From contig CM062380.1 in assembly GCA_031310005.1 (NCBI GenBank), forward strand, positions 3,224,001 through 3,288,000: a stretch of DNA of 64,000 bases. Direction: 5' to 3'. The position numbers and the translations under genes were made by a program. The notes under the pieces are model-generated. The model was given only the letters and a program-made list of their open reading frames with translations, was not told where the DNA came from and made no database searches. The first letter of the stretch is position 1. Every line of letters begins with the position of its first letter. Shown here piece by piece: positions 46,837-59,411 of this stretch. The stretch comes from Dactylellina haptotyla. Taxonomy: Eukaryota > Ascomycota > Orbiliomycetes > Orbiliales > Orbiliaceae.

Positions 46837-48218
46837 CGAAGGCCGAGTACGGTGAAAGCCAAAGGGGCGCCTACGCCAAACTTGCGGAAACAGAAACCCA
46901 GTAAGAAAGGCGTTTGAACTCCTGAGAACATTCGAACATACGATTCCTTTTATCTAGTTTCCGCGCCCTTTTGTTCATCAAGGAAAAGACGGCATTGTTC
47001 ACAAGGACAATATGCGCGAGCCGCCCCCACAATGCACATTGATAACCATCCCTGCCAATGGAAATGCAGCTTCAAAGCCGCGACATGCGAATCGAGACAA
47101 GCTTTTGATTGCACTTCACCCACCCTCTTTTTAAATGATAAATGGTGCAGATTTCATTCGCTCTGGTTAAACTTGCACGGGGTGTGCACTTTCAAATCGT
47201 TGTCACAAATACTACCCGCACAGCCTGTTGCAGTCTGAAGGCTGCTTGTATCACAATGCGGGTTGCATTGCCAGGCCAGCTAGGCCCCGTTAGGAAGTGG
47301 AAGGCCCCACCACACCGTCGTACACACGGGCAAGTGTCCCCAAGACTAACCACACTGGTCCGTCCTTGAAACTTCCCGGGCTTCCGGCACTAGCAAAGCG
47401 AGCGAATACAATCGCCATTCATTTTGAAGCAGGCGGAATATCTTCAGCTGCAGCAGGGGCAGCCAGCCACGAATGGTGTGTTCTCGAAGATAAGAAATAC
47501 TCGAGATATAATCAATATAAAGTCCTTCTAAGCAGGTAACTAGCGTCTAAAATCAAGCATTGATTGGATGGAGCGTCAAGGTTGTCTGTTCTATCTTCCT
47601 CGAAAATTCCTCTTTAGGGTAATATTATAATTTGAAAGCTGGCACCATCGATTAAATGTACCGTGGCAGCATGGAGGGGTAATATTAAGCATGGCCTGAC
47701 AATCGATAGTTACATCATCCCGAGACCTGCCAAACCCTACAGCCCATCATTGTTTAAAAAGTGGAAACTAAGTAAGTAACTATCTAGCTAGTAATTAGAG
47801 CCTACCATTTCAACTATTGCCCACGAGATTAATTCAAGTGTATATGGCGTGCAGTCTGCTGTTAGATTTCAAAGCTAAACAAAGCTTTAAAGGGAGAGTT
47901 GAAGTTATAGTATCAAGATATTAAGAACAACGCAATGCGATGCCCCGCATCGAACATCTCTCTATGTCGAGTGTCTAGCTTGTTCATGGCTAGTCTGCGG
48001 GGTAGCTGCAGCACCTTTGAATTCTGGGTATTGAATGCCGTGTTAAATGAAATGTTGGCTTTTTGACGGGCATTCTATTTCTTTCCTATATCCCTATTTT
48101 AAGTCCTTGACATCGCATTGACCCAACTCGCTACCGGTCGCACTCAACCAAAACGCGATAAAACGGATTAAAATATATCGATATATATCACACACTCGTG
48201 TACCCGTGACATAAAAAG
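46837..48218. other. 1.4-kb divergent intergenic region
   Basis: Between the P450 and metallopeptidase-lectin starts. A small hairpin CAATGC-GGGTT-GCATTG lies near 47253. No supported gene. Confidence 0.55.
48173..48186. promoter_or_regulatory. ATATATCGATATAT palindrome upstream of the metallopeptidase-lectin gene
   Basis: A perfect 14-bp palindrome ending about 32 bp before the start codon. It could serve as the TATA element if transcription starts very close to the ATG. Confidence 0.35.
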
Positions 48219-50273
48219 ATGGCCTGTCTCCAACTTTTCGCCCACGAAGGCGATGCAAATCAATTCCAGCGCCTGGTCAGTCTGATTAATGTCACGATTC
48301 ACGAAAGATCCATATACGGAGACTGACAGCGAGAAAAGATTGTGAAAAAGGATTATAAATGGGAGAATGGCGAGACACTCACCTGTAGTTTTATTAAACC
48401 TCCACCCGGAACCCTCGAGCCAAAGCAGAGCGAGAATCCGGCAACACCTCGCGTCAAAGCTATGGTGGAACATTTTGCTCACCAGTGGGAAAGATTTGCG
48501 AATATAAAATTCAAATTCGTAAAACCAAATGATATGAATGCTACTATTCGTATCACCCTGGTACAAGGCGGGGGTAAGGACTTTCCCTAGCGCTAGCCCA
48601 AATAACCAAATATATACAATAATCTTTTTCCTGACACAAGGCATTAAATACACCCTTTCTATAGGATCTAATTCATTCGTTGGAACCGACAATAAACACC
48701 ACAAAGGCCTAAAAACCATGAATCTTGGGTGGTTCGTCGATGGAAAACCGGATGATGAGTTTTCAAGAACGACGTTGCATGAGTTCGGACATGCATTGGG
48801 TTGCAAGCACGAACAATTCAACGAAAAGGTTCACTGGATCAAGAAGAAGCTCTACGATTACTACAAAAAACAAAATTGGTCGACTGACGATGTTGATCGA
48901 GCTTACTATTACTGGATGCCAGTTCGAGAAGGGGGTGAATTCGCTTTTACGCAGTGGGATAAAACATCCATTATGCAATACTCTCATCCAGCAGATTGGA
49001 CTGAAGAAGGAGTCGAGGTCCCTGAAAACAGTACCCTCTCGAAGCAAGATATGGAATTCATCGAGGAGATGTATCCGTTCAATAAGCGTAACTATATATT
49101 CAATACTTTACACCCAATTTAAATCAGAGAACTTTATCGCTGATAGCTCAATTAGCCTACACCGAGGACCCCCCAATATACAAGGGCTGCTATGCCGCAG
49201 TCAATGTATTCGAATACAAACATGCGAAGATGTATATTGTAAGTTACGCCAAATCGGCATCTTTGCTACCAATATGTTGTCTGATTGATCGATAGGCACT
49301 ATTCTGCCAAGGAGAGACTGGTGATCTTTATAAAGTAAAGTCGATATACCGAAGTGGCAGTCCCAAAATTAACGAGAACCCAACCTGTGAAACGAATACA
49401 TTCTCTAGCCAAGCCATCAGACGGACCCCGCTCGCTTCAATTGTTCACTATGACGGCCCCGGTGAACCCACGACACATGTATTCTACGTTGATAAGGATT
49501 TGAATATTCGAGAATGTATATGGCGCAATGGTGAAGAGCACGGGCACTACAATCTCGGGTTCAAGGTCTCCCTTGATAGCCAGCTTGCTGCTGTCTGCTG
49601 GAAGGAGAATGATGTGACGCATATAAAGTATATTACCGCTGGATTCCGTTTTAGACCTTCTTCTCAGATATATTAACATTCTTATAGGCTGCTCTTCCAA
49701 GCAGAGGACGGGTCGATCCAGGAGCGCTGTAAAACCGGCGATTCTCCCTGGACGAGAGGAAACTTCCTCAACATCAGCGGAGACGACAACACCAGGCCAG
49801 TCTTTGGAACTTCACTTTCAGTCATTAATACCGCTCCCCATGATGACAAGCCTGCTCTCAAAGCTTTCTGGCAGACTTCCGTTAAAGGCCACATCCGAGA
49901 GGGTACATTTGATGGTAAATCATGGAAGCTTTCTGAAAATGTCGTGGGACCATCACCTTACCACACCCCAATCGTGGCGGGAATTTTGGGCCCTCGAAAA
50001 GCACCAGAAGTAGTATTCTTCTATATGAACTCAGATAAGAAGATTGTGAAACAATTGGTCGGCGGCTGGGAGAGCGTAGTTGGTGAGGAGAGCATGCCAC
50101 ATGACGAGGGTTCTCGCCTTGCTGCCGTGTCTTCTGATGCTGGGTTCCACATCTTCGCCTCTCATAGGAATTGTATTAGTAAACGAGTCTTTCCGAAAGA
50201 CGGTGATGCCTGGTCGGAGTGGGCTCTGCCTATCAAAATCACTGTTTCAAGTGACGGGACCCTCAAAAATTAG
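48219..50273 (+). CDS. Astacin-like zinc metallopeptidase fused to a fucose-lectin-like propeller
   Basis: Six exons, 48219-48275, 48330-48573, 48665-49087, 49147-49238, 49296-49627, 49688-50273, give 577 aa with consistent phases. The N-terminal half is a metzincin domain: WENGETLTCSF, RVKAMVEHFAHQWERFANIKFKF, then the zinc site HEFGHALGCKHE (H139, H143, H149) and the Met-turn SIMQY (M204). The C-terminal half (about 240-577) contains repeated blades (VFYVDKDLNIRECIWRNGE, LLFQAEDGSIQERC, KAFWQTSVKGHIREGTFDG, VVFFYMNSDKKIVKQL) like those of fungal fucose-specific lectins. The expected role is cleavage of glycoproteins bound through glycans. No signal peptide is visible at the chosen ATG. Exon 4 could start 9 nt later at a second AG. 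Confidence 0.85.
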
Positions 50274-52001
50274 GTTTAATCCTAGATAACCATGATCTTT
50301 TCGTGGTCTGATTATTGATCTAGAATCTTGAAATCGTAAATTAGATCAACGAAATTTCAATCTCAAAATGGCAATTTGGTGCGGTGAACTTTATTTGCGT
50401 TGTCGCTTGCTTTGACCTCAACTTATCAATCACGAACCTGGATTGGAAATTAACTCGAACAAAAGAATCGATCGCATATCCCGCTGTGGGGTTCGCTTCA
50501 CACCTATTAACGTTATGCAATTTACACCGCCTGTCATCCCCTTCAATTAAACGCCCTGATCTGAGGTCACATCGGCCGGAGTACCATTGTTGAAAGGAAG
50601 CTCTATATTCGAGTGCCCCTGTGAACTGCCACAAAAAGGCACCAGCCGTGAAGCCCTAACGCAGCAGTCTGTCTGATATGCATGTCTAAGAATACTGTCT
50701 CGCCGCTGGACGGGCGCTGGTCGTCTGATATGAGATAAGACAGCCTGTGCTGGCATTGCTGCTGTGCCCCGTTGATTGTATGTATCTCCTGCGCGATCGA
50801 CCCCAGAGCAAACATGCAAACTTACCACGGGAAGCAATGCAATCTCGCGAGCGATGGAGTCGTATCCCAACTGCCACCACACCCACTCGCTCGTATCTAT
50901 AAAATTTTGACCGTCTGTGTACCACGTACTTGTTACAACTTCAAACGGTTACATGTACGTTCTGCGGGCGTACCGGTAAGCAAACTGGCGTATATCTCGA
51001 CGATACCAAAACCGATCGATTCCTCTCCTCGCAAGGCTGCGTTAAACTCTTTATACGGTAAGAAGGAGCGAGCGAGTTGCATAGGGGAAAGCTTGCGTTT
51101 CAGTTCTTGTATGGGGCCTTTTTTTACCTTACAATCTCACCTTTTTCACAGGATCTCGTGCGAGATATTAAAATTGGAAAAATAATAAAAGGATGGAAAT
51201 CGGCAGAAGCCGAGCTATAATGCCGAAAGGGCAGTAATAAAATGTGTAACCGGTTCAGAAACAAGACACGGGTATCCCACGAGTTCGAAAACCTGAACGG
51301 CTATAAGAAAGGTTATATTTCGGCCCGGCCTCGTGTGTGTTTCCGTACTCGTGACTCCTTTCCTGATAGAACAGGAGAATATGGAAAAACATGGATCACG
51401 CCGAACCGATTTGTACTCCTTTTGGATGTGCCTTTTCTTAGTTTTGTCTGAAATAGTGGGTATAAGCCCGAGCGTGATATTACAATGCCATTTTTCGAGT
51501 GTGGGAAAAGGGAAGGCAGGGGTTTCATATATTTGATACACCGGGTTTCCACCACTGCATTTATTCCAAAAGGGTTCACAAGGCGTCTAGACGGGCATCT
51601 ACGTGTCCGGCTCTGTATCGTCAAGATGGGAATATGAGGTGTTTAGTTGGGTTAGTAAGGTTTCGACTTTTGAGACTCATGGATCCCGGGTATGCAGCAG
51701 ACGGTCGCTTCGGCCCTGGGAATGCAGGTAGACCGAAAACTCTCGCGAGTCGTTAGACAGCTGCCAGAGTAGGTGTAACCCGCTATCGATCTGTCACAGA
51801 ATCCTACCTTGAGATTCAAGTAGCGCCATATATATTTTCACTCACACACTCTTCGTATACGGCCGCCCAAAGCTTCCAAAAGCACGGACCCGCCGGTGGC
51901 TTTCTTGCGCACACCTCCCTTCTTGGAGATATTATATATCTGGTAGATATAGAGATATATTTACCGAGGGCCTAGGTACTATAGTATTTCCTCGTCTTCA
52001 T
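50274..52001. other. 1.7-kb intergenic, convergent 3' ends
   Basis: Between the metallopeptidase-lectin gene and the gene at 52002. Overlapping open frames on both strands near 50.6-50.9 and 51.2-51.7 kb have no supporting feature. Confidence 0.5.
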
Positions 52002-53353
52002 CTATTTTACCCCGCCTTTCCGTAGAGCTAGGACGTCTTCCAACTTCACAACCCCCTTACCACCCCAACCCTCTGGGCCGTCCTCAACAGAAGGTCTTAC
52101 CCTGCAGTACCAGCCCCAGCCCCGCCGATCAAGCTCCATTGGGGTAACGGAGTTTGCCCAACTTCCGTAGACACTATGTAGGGCGCCTAGCAGTAGAGGT
52201 AACATCTCGGTTGAAAAGGATCGCACAAGGTAGGAGTGGGCCGCGTGCGGGAGCTGAATTGGAAGCGCTGAGGGGTTTTGCTTGCTAGCTACAGGAGGCT
52301 GCGACAGGAGCTTCGGCGACAGTGCCCAGTATATCGGCCCGTCATAGCTGACCGGAGTAGCTCCAGTCCCCGGGGCGAGCGTAGATGTACTGCTACCTGC
52401 GAGACTTGTATCTCTCTCACCCGCCGTCGAAGCTGACGTGCTGCTGTGTTCACCACCAACGGTGCTCGCAGAACCTCCAGGGTTTATGCCAGCACTCGTG
52501 GTAGATTTTACGTCACCCGGATTCTCTGAATTTCCGTCGTCACGTTGCTCTGCCCCCTGCTTTTCAACACCAGTTTCAGCCTCGATCACGCTGGCGGTGT
52601 CGACGCCTACCGTGTCCCACCGACGCAGTACAGGAATATCTTTGCCTAGCACTCTAATTCTTTTGTAGCCTTCTTCAAGTTGTTCGTCTTTGCCGCCGTC
52701 TTCACGTGTGATTCCTAGGTTCTTGGCTTTGGAAGCTGCGGTAAGTTCCAGAAGTCCCTGCGCAAGGGAGAACCGTGAACTCATGGGTAGCCATGGGTGC
52801 GTGTAGCCTAGCGATACTACGGCGAAGGCTAGGAGTAAGGGCGCACGGTTTGTAGTCAGACTTGCGCCGGATATTAGGGTTTCGTCTCTCGTCGGAGCCG
52901 GAAGATCAAGTCCGACTTCCCATGATTGAGGGTTTGCAGAGTCGATTGAAGGCACCGAGCTTTGTTTACGTCGTTTGGGGGGTGATATAGGTGTTTCACC
53001 TGTAGATGTTGAAGAGCCCTCTGCGGCGGTTGATGCTGAGCGTTTCTTCGACCCAGATGATGTGTTCGTGGCTCTTTTAGCAGCCGAGAGCACTTGTTTT
53101 GCAGTCTTTTCATCAGGGAAGATTTTGAGAAGTCTATCGAGTGGTGCTTTTGCTATTGCGTCTGGACTATGGGAATCGCAAATCAGTACGAGATAAACGC
53201 TACTAAAATTATACGAATCGCGTGTACGTGTGAGAGCAACCTTGAAAGACCGTCCGATAGCAGCGGTTTCGCTTTGCCCATAGCCTCCCGCAGAGGGAGC
53301 TTGGCCGGACCCGAAAGAAACCTAAGAAGGCCCTGGATATCTGTTGATGTCAT
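52002..53353 (-). CDS. Conserved fungal protein of unknown function
   Basis: Two exons, complement(52002-53166, 53241-53353), 425 aa. Exon 1 (MTSTDIQGLLRFLSGPAKLP and following) joins PDAIAKAPLDRLLKIFPDEKTAKQVLSAAKRA through a GTTGCT...CATAG intron. The N-terminal 70 residues resemble a helical repeat. A Ser/Thr/Lys segment with PPKRRK (nuclear-signal-like) follows, then TNRAPLLLAFAVVSLGYTHPWLPMSSRFSLAQGLLE and a long Ser/Thr/Gly-rich linker. The end is again ordered: EMLPLLLGALHSVYGSWANSVTPMELDRRGWGWYCRVRP, then EGWGGKGVVKLEDVLALR. I recall the same order of blocks in other filamentous ascomycetes, without known function. The donor GTTGCT is weak but the phase fits. Confidence 0.78.
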
Positions 53354-56300
53354 ATTTCCGCTTTTACTCTTCTACGATGGGGTCTGGCGACGTCGAACTG
53401 CTGTTACGATTATATGATGTAATGCGTAATGTGGATCGCGGGGCGGCGACGCGTTGTTGGGCTGAGGTCGAGGTTGTGTTGTGTTGCAGGCACGCTTGAG
53501 GATGTTCCCGCTTCCGTCCACACGGATGCTGCGGATGCCATATGGCAATGGCCGGCAGCAGCTTCGACAACGGCTTCAACCGCGCGATTGTCCGGGTATC
53601 ATGATACAATTGTATGCTACGAGCTACAGAAAATGAGAAATTATATGGGCTATTTATGATCTAATCAAGGACCGTTCGCCATGGTCCTCATTCAACTGGA
53701 GCGATTGATGCTTCCCACGAGATAACACATGCATCCGATATCTCTGTTATCTCCAGCCGATGGGAGCAAACGAGATGCAGAGCATCGCTTGGGATCAGCC
53801 TATGGATCCATGGATCTCGCATGACAGGAGACCTCTGGCCTCTCAGGTGACATCGGTCTACTGCGAATGGTTAGGATGAAAGAGGGGTTCTCTCTGGAGT
53901 GTATTTCGACCTCCGTTAACCTCAGAAGAGCTAGAGGCTCCATTGTCTCGCGATCTCGTGCCAGCTGAGAGCCGTTGGCCTATTGATCTGGAAGGGCGCA
54001 AAGCTATTTTTTCCCACCAGCAAAGAGCAGAGCATCGATGGAGTGGGTGACCGGCCCGGATGTGGTTAGGGTCGCCATAGCTATTACCTAAGTTGTATCC
54101 CAGGTTACTGTAAGTTCCTGGAGATCGAAGTATGTCTTTGACGTGCTAGACATCGCGAGTAATTCCTTCTTGTAGCATAGCACTGGAGACCGCCACTTAG
54201 CTGATGGGTTTACGAGAGACCACAAATTTGCGTGCGTTTTACAAACGCGTTCATGGGAAACCGCCGTTGGAAAAGTGACTTGGTAGAAGAAAGTTTTGCC
54301 TGCGAAAAAAAAAAAGTTGCAGCGCGGAGGAACCACAGTTTTTGCGTCGGCTTGTTCCCGGAAATCTGCCATATTAGGCAGCTTCCACGAGCTCTCCTCA
54401 CGATGCTTTTTTTGATTAATTTTTCCTCTCTTCGGCTTCACAGATGCTACTTGAGAATGCCACTAAAAAATTTACTTTCTGCAAGTTTTTTTTTTCTCTG
54501 ATTATAATTGTTATTTCGCTCAGGGCTAACGGCCACTGACGCAATATAGAGGGCACATGGACAAATGCTGCAGTTAGAGGATCGAGGCGGCCCAAAAGCT
54601 GGATCGTTTAGTGTGCGCCCGTGTGGATAAAGTCAGCGCCGTTTTCTGGGGTAAAATATGGCTAGCTGCATATAACAGCTGAAGAAATTTCATTTGGAGC
54701 CGATACTATTGGCCGAGTGGGGTTGCCGCATAATTCTTGTCCATAATGCTTGAGGTCTTCTCATGAAAATATGTGGAGGGTATATCAAACAAGATGGAGA
54801 CGTCGGTGTTTTGACCGAGGGTGTGTTTTAGTCTATGCAAACTGAGGATCGTATTGGCAAACTTCCCCCCATTCTAGTGGGCCCCGAATGGCTTCAAAAG
54901 AAAGGAGAGAGAAAGGAGCTATTTCTCATTCGCGTTCGGAGGCATGGGGGAATGCTTGTGGCTATGATTGACTGGGTTGACGCCGGCTAGACAGGTTTAA
55001 TCGACTCGTGATCTCATATCACCATCGCCTGTTTGGGATACTCATGTAAAAGCTACGTCAAAACTTGGACGTTTTTAGCGAAAAACCTTGGTAGCAACGG
55101 CATTTCGACATTTCGCCTTCAATCCTTAAATAGAGCGATCTCTGCCCGAACTTTGACAAGAGCGATTTCGACAAACGATTACTTCGTTATAGCGCCTTTT
55201 CAACTGGTGATTTCGCCATCAGTCATCATATACTTTTTGTTCGGCAATCCCTTCGCTCAACCTCCTAATTAACCGCTGGAAGGCTAGAGACTTGACGTCT
55301 GACGACTGTGCAAGGTAAGTTTGTGCAATGCTCTTGCGCGTTATCCACCGATCGCGTTGCGTTTGTTAGCGATACCCGTTTGATTGTTGGGCGTCGGCAC
55401 CTTCCCCACCTTCGAAGCGACAGAAAAGGCCAGCTCCTCCGAAAGACAGCCTCCTCCTCCTCGCCGCTTGAAGAATTTTCTACGTTTCTCCTCACTCTGG
55501 TCTTTTTGTGCAAATTTGCCATCTCTCCTTTCTGAATACGCAAGCATGCAAGAGAGTGGAGAGACATCAGAGACGGCCAAAGCTGGTGTCAGACAATTGC
55601 AAGGCCGTGAACATTTTTTTTCTTTCTCTACCCCTCCAAGTCCGGCGCTAGGTCCCCATTTATCCCTCATTCTAGATCTTCGGCCAGAGAGCACCCCTGC
55701 CGCCCGCTTGGAATGCGAGCTGCCAGGGTAGAGCTTCCAAAATAGCTACCCAATTGCAGATGGCCCAATCGAAACGTTGCTCATTCCTGCTTACTGCTCG
55801 AGGTGGGCTGCAGCAGGACTGCAGTGGCTTTTCTTTTCCCTCTGGTACATAAGGTACAGATTGTACTGCATCGGTGCCATCGTGGAGCGACGTAGCTGGA
55901 TCCCAACAGCTCGAGTTTCTGCATATATTATGCTGGGGTTAGCTGTCTACGTTTCTACGGTGTCTTCAGAGCTTTACAGCATAGCCTCCAGAGCTTGAGC
56001 TAGCTGCTGAGCTAGCCTTCCTGCGAAAACCACCTCCTTGTTTGTCCCTTTCCCCTATTGGCGTCGACGAAAGAGAGATTTTTCTTGCTGGTGTTAGCTG
56101 TCGCCTTTGCTCCATCTCCACACCTCCATTGCATATATCCAGCATATTCCCGGTATCAGGGAGAGATATAGCTTTTACATCTTGATACCGAATCGATCAG
56201 CTCCGGCCCTGCCTGAAATCGCCCTCCAGCGACGAAAGACCCGTTATCAGGGGCCACCCATCAGCGTTTTTCCTTCTGTCAATTCATACTGAGTGTACGT

Positions 56301-57164
56301 TTACTATCAAAAGGCAATTTAAAACGAATTTTACACATACAAACCACTACTACCGTATCTCCCTCTATCCCTCCCTCCCTTAATTATCAGCCTTTATCTC
56401 TCTCTCCCTTCTGCAAACTCCCGGTGATTCCTATCTCCGCTGCTTCTAACCAAGCAAGCGAGGAAGTGAGCTCTGCCTGGGTATTTCCGGTATCGAAAGA
56501 GAGACAGAGACGAGTGTGAGTGAAACTCTGTCCGCTAGTGCCATGTCCCACTGATATCGGCTACTTTTAATATCTCCTTTAACGCTCGTCCAACCGCCTG
56601 TTCTTGCTGTGCATGCTGTGCTCCGTTCGCGAGACCCTGTCTGCTTACCTGCCCGCCTGTTCGTTCGTTCGTCCGTATTAATTAATTTGTCGTCATCGGG
56701 CTCTTGTCTTTGGCGTGCGAGTGCTGCTTATCTCCAACGCCCAACCAACACATTTTGGTCATTGATAGCGGTGGATAAGTGATCCATCCGCCTCGACCTG
56801 CTCATCTCAGCTGCAACCACCGCCAAGGGGCTCCTCCGATGCGGCTCTGAATGCTTCTCCTTCTCTGTTCTTAGTCGCTGGCTGGGCATTTGGTTATCTG
56901 CATACAATTTCTAATGCTATTGTGGTGATAGGCTTCGACAACCAAGTCGCAAATACTCGCGCACACGATAAGGAATTCAGCCAGAATTGAGCCTGCAATC
57001 ACCTCCACCACCCTCCATTTTACTATCACAACCACCGCTCCGTTCACTATCTCACGAATACTCCATTTCCATACTCCTTTACTACCCTCAGAGATAAGCC
57101 AGAAAACAAGGCAGAAAAATTAAAAATTAAAAATAAATCTGGTCACACGAGAAGATAGCCCATC
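53354..57164. other. 3.8-kb divergent intergenic region and probable long aim21 leader
   Basis: Between the starts of the unknown gene and aim21. The right half (about 55.0-57.16 kb) is pyrimidine-rich with CT runs and TTCGTTCGTTCG, as in long fungal leaders. I see no supported gene; open frames up to about 117 codons overlap in several frames. Confidence 0.5.
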
Positions 57165-59411
57165 ATGTCGTCGTTACCAGTTGTACCTCCCCGTCCTGCG
57201 AGGGGCGCTGCTACCTCACCTCCGGAAACCGCTGGCCAGGCTCCACCCATGGTACCTGAAAGGCCAGCTAGAAATCGCTCAAAATCGCCCCTTCCCGAGT
57301 CGCATTCGTCTGAAGCTGCTGCTCCTGCTACAATCAAAGTAACAGAAGCCCCATCGAGTCTAGAAGAGTCGTCAGACAGACCTTCATCCCCAGAGACGAA
57401 GAGAAAGATCGATCCGAATCTTGACTTGCATCATCCAATGGCTGTCAGACCAGCTTCCGAGATGCCCAAGGCTCCTCAGCAGGATGATATCCCTGAGATC
57501 GGGCAGCGTGTGCCTATGCTTGACTTTGCCGGCGATGTCCAAGCTCCATCTCCCTTCCATCCCGATTCTCGCTCTGCGAGCAGGACTAAACGCCGTAGCC
57601 AGCACAATCCCCATCTCCCTCCAGAGCATGGGCCGATCGTTGTTGGTGACTTTGGCGCGTACCCAGGAGGTAAGGTCTACAGACAGAACGGCAACTATTC
57701 GTTAAGTCATGATGACTTGACTAAGAGTGTCATGACCCCCAACGGACTTGGTGTCGCCACCACTCCTGGCCTGGAAGGCGTTCCAGATGAAGAGATTGGA
57801 TATGCCGCCACCGATGAGATGGCATCCCGAAATGCCACTCCTCAAGCTACACCCGGTGGTGCTGGACAGAGGCTCCCTACAAAATCCCCACTTTCGACCG
57901 CCGTCTCAGTTCCTGACGACGATATGGAAAATCAGCTGTCCAATCTTGATGAAGAGGGCAGCCAAGGCGTTTACGGAAAGAGCAGTGCTACGAACGCATC
58001 GAGCACTAGCTTGGTGGTTCCAACTTCCGGCCGTCATACTCCTTGGGAAGATATCCAAGACGAGCACGCCGATGGTACCCCAATCTTAGCCTCCGATGAA
58101 GCTGGAAAATCTTCAGTTTGGAATCCTCCGGTCATCTCCCCTAGGCTCTCTGCCCAGGACGTTCGCCGCCCGCCGTCTTCTAACAGATCTCGTCACTCGC
58201 CATCCGTTCTTCCAGCGGAGGAAGACATCAGCGATCCCCCGAGCCCTATTAAGGAGCACGTGCCTCTCTTCCCAGAAGGTGCAGCCCCACCAAGAGCTCC
58301 ATCGCGACCGAAACTTGGCGACAAGCAGCCCAGCAGCCAGCGATTCCCAAGTAAAGATATATGGGAAGATGCTCCGGAAAGCTCCCACGCCACATATGAA
58401 GTCGAGGACGAAGCTGAAGTTCCTGATCCAGAATACTACGACCCTCGAGAAGCGAAACTTAAGGAGGAAGCCGAGGCAAAGAAGGCGTCGACTGAGGCTG
58501 AGACCAAAGAAGCAACTGAACCCGCGAAGACGGGTGCAGCCCCACCTGTCATCCCAACTCGGCCTGTGAAGCGTGTTCCAACGGATGAAAACGCACCAGT
58601 TTCTCCAGAATCGAAATCTACACCAGCAGTGCCAGATCGTCCTAAGCCATCAATCCCACCACGTCCAGCAAAGAAAATCAGCGAACCATCGAGTGCTACA
58701 TCCGCCGGTTCAATGTCTCCCGAAGAATCCCGCTCACCTCCTCTTCCAAAACCTAAACCGGTGATCCCCGGTAGGGTCGGCGGCGGTGGTGGCATCGCTG
58801 CCCTCCGTGCCAACTTTATGAATGATCTCAACAGCAGGCTATCAAAGGGTCCCACTGCTCCAAAGAAGGAAGATCCCGCCCCAGATGCAGCTGAGGCAGA
58901 GCCCAAGGAGCGAGAACCTCTTGAAGACGTACGAAAGACCCGAGCGAGAGGTCCAGCTAAACGGAAACCTACAACCGCCGGTGCCACCGCTACCGATCAA
59001 CCACACGTGCCCAAGCTCACTTTCAGCTCCATCATTACCGTCTATTCGATCGGTGACGACTATGAAGTCAGCTTTGATGAAACAAAGTTTGACGACGAGC
59101 CCAGCAAGATCGCTAGACCCATGGAGGAGAAGATAGTCGAGGGACTTAAGGGTGCAGATGCGGAAGAGCTTGATACAAGCAAGCAGGTTACCGCCGTCGA
59201 TACCTCTGCTGCTATCATTTCTGAATCGGAACCAATCGCAGAAGAGAAGACGGATGTTCCTGCTGAGGAATCTAAAGAAGATACCGCCCCGGCTTCCATG
59301 GTCGATACTATCAAAGAGGTCACTGCTAAAGCGGTGGATACCGTTCTTCCATCGTCAACTGAAGAATCGAAACCGGAAACGTCGACGGAGGATAAAACTG
59401 TTACCGCTTAA
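57165..59411 (+). CDS. aim21: Aim21-family actin-patch protein
   Basis: Single exon, 748 aa. It opens with proline motifs VVPPRPARG and PPMVPERPARNRSKSP and has further ones later (PPVIPTRPVKR, PAVPDRPKPSIPPRPAKK), all SH3-ligand-like. The conserved block ALRANFMNDLNSRLSKGP (about 545-562) is a hallmark of the AIM21 family, followed by a conserved acidic C-terminal region. Aim21 with Tda2 binds barbed ends and capping protein at cortical actin patches, controlling actin assembly in endocytosis. The protein is mostly disordered. Frames overlapping it are shadows. Confidence 0.9.
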   Translation: MSSLPVVPPRPARGAATSPPETAGQAPPMVPERPARNRSKSPLPESHSSEAAAPATIKVTEAPSSLEESSDRPSSPETKRKIDPNLDLHHPMAVRPASEMPKAPQQDDIPEIGQRVPMLDFAGDVQAPSPFHPDSRSASRTKRRSQHNPHLPPEHGPIVVGDFGAYPGGKVYRQNGNYSLSHDDLTKSVMTPNGLGVATTPGLEGVPDEEIGYAATDEMASRNATPQATPGGAGQRLPTKSPLSTAVSVPDDDMENQLSNLDEEGSQGVYGKSSATNASSTSLVVPTSGRHTPWEDIQDEHADGTPILASDEAGKSSVWNPPVISPRLSAQDVRRPPSSNRSRHSPSVLPAEEDISDPPSPIKEHVPLFPEGAAPPRAPSRPKLGDKQPSSQRFPSKDIWEDAPESSHATYEVEDEAEVPDPEYYDPREAKLKEEAEAKKASTEAETKEATEPAKTGAAPPVIPTRPVKRVPTDENAPVSPESKSTPAVPDRPKPSIPPRPAKKISEPSSATSAGSMSPEESRSPPLPKPKPVIPGRVGGGGGIAALRANFMNDLNSRLSKGPTAPKKEDPAPDAAEAEPKEREPLEDVRKTRARGPAKRKPTTAGATATDQPHVPKLTFSSIITVYSIGDDYEVSFDETKFDDEPSKIARPMEEKIVEGLKGADAEELDTSKQVTAVDTSAAIISESEPIAEEKTDVPAEESKEDTAPASMVDTIKEVTAKAVDTVLPSSTEESKPETSTEDKTVTA

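Noticed and set aside
45068-50273. P450 and metallopeptidase-lectin as part of a secondary-metabolite cluster
   Set aside because: No backbone synthase, transporter or regulator gene is present nearby; the two genes are divergent neighbours without a shared pathway.
58436-58987. 183-codon minus-strand frame
   Set aside because: Shadow of the proline-rich aim21 coding sequence.
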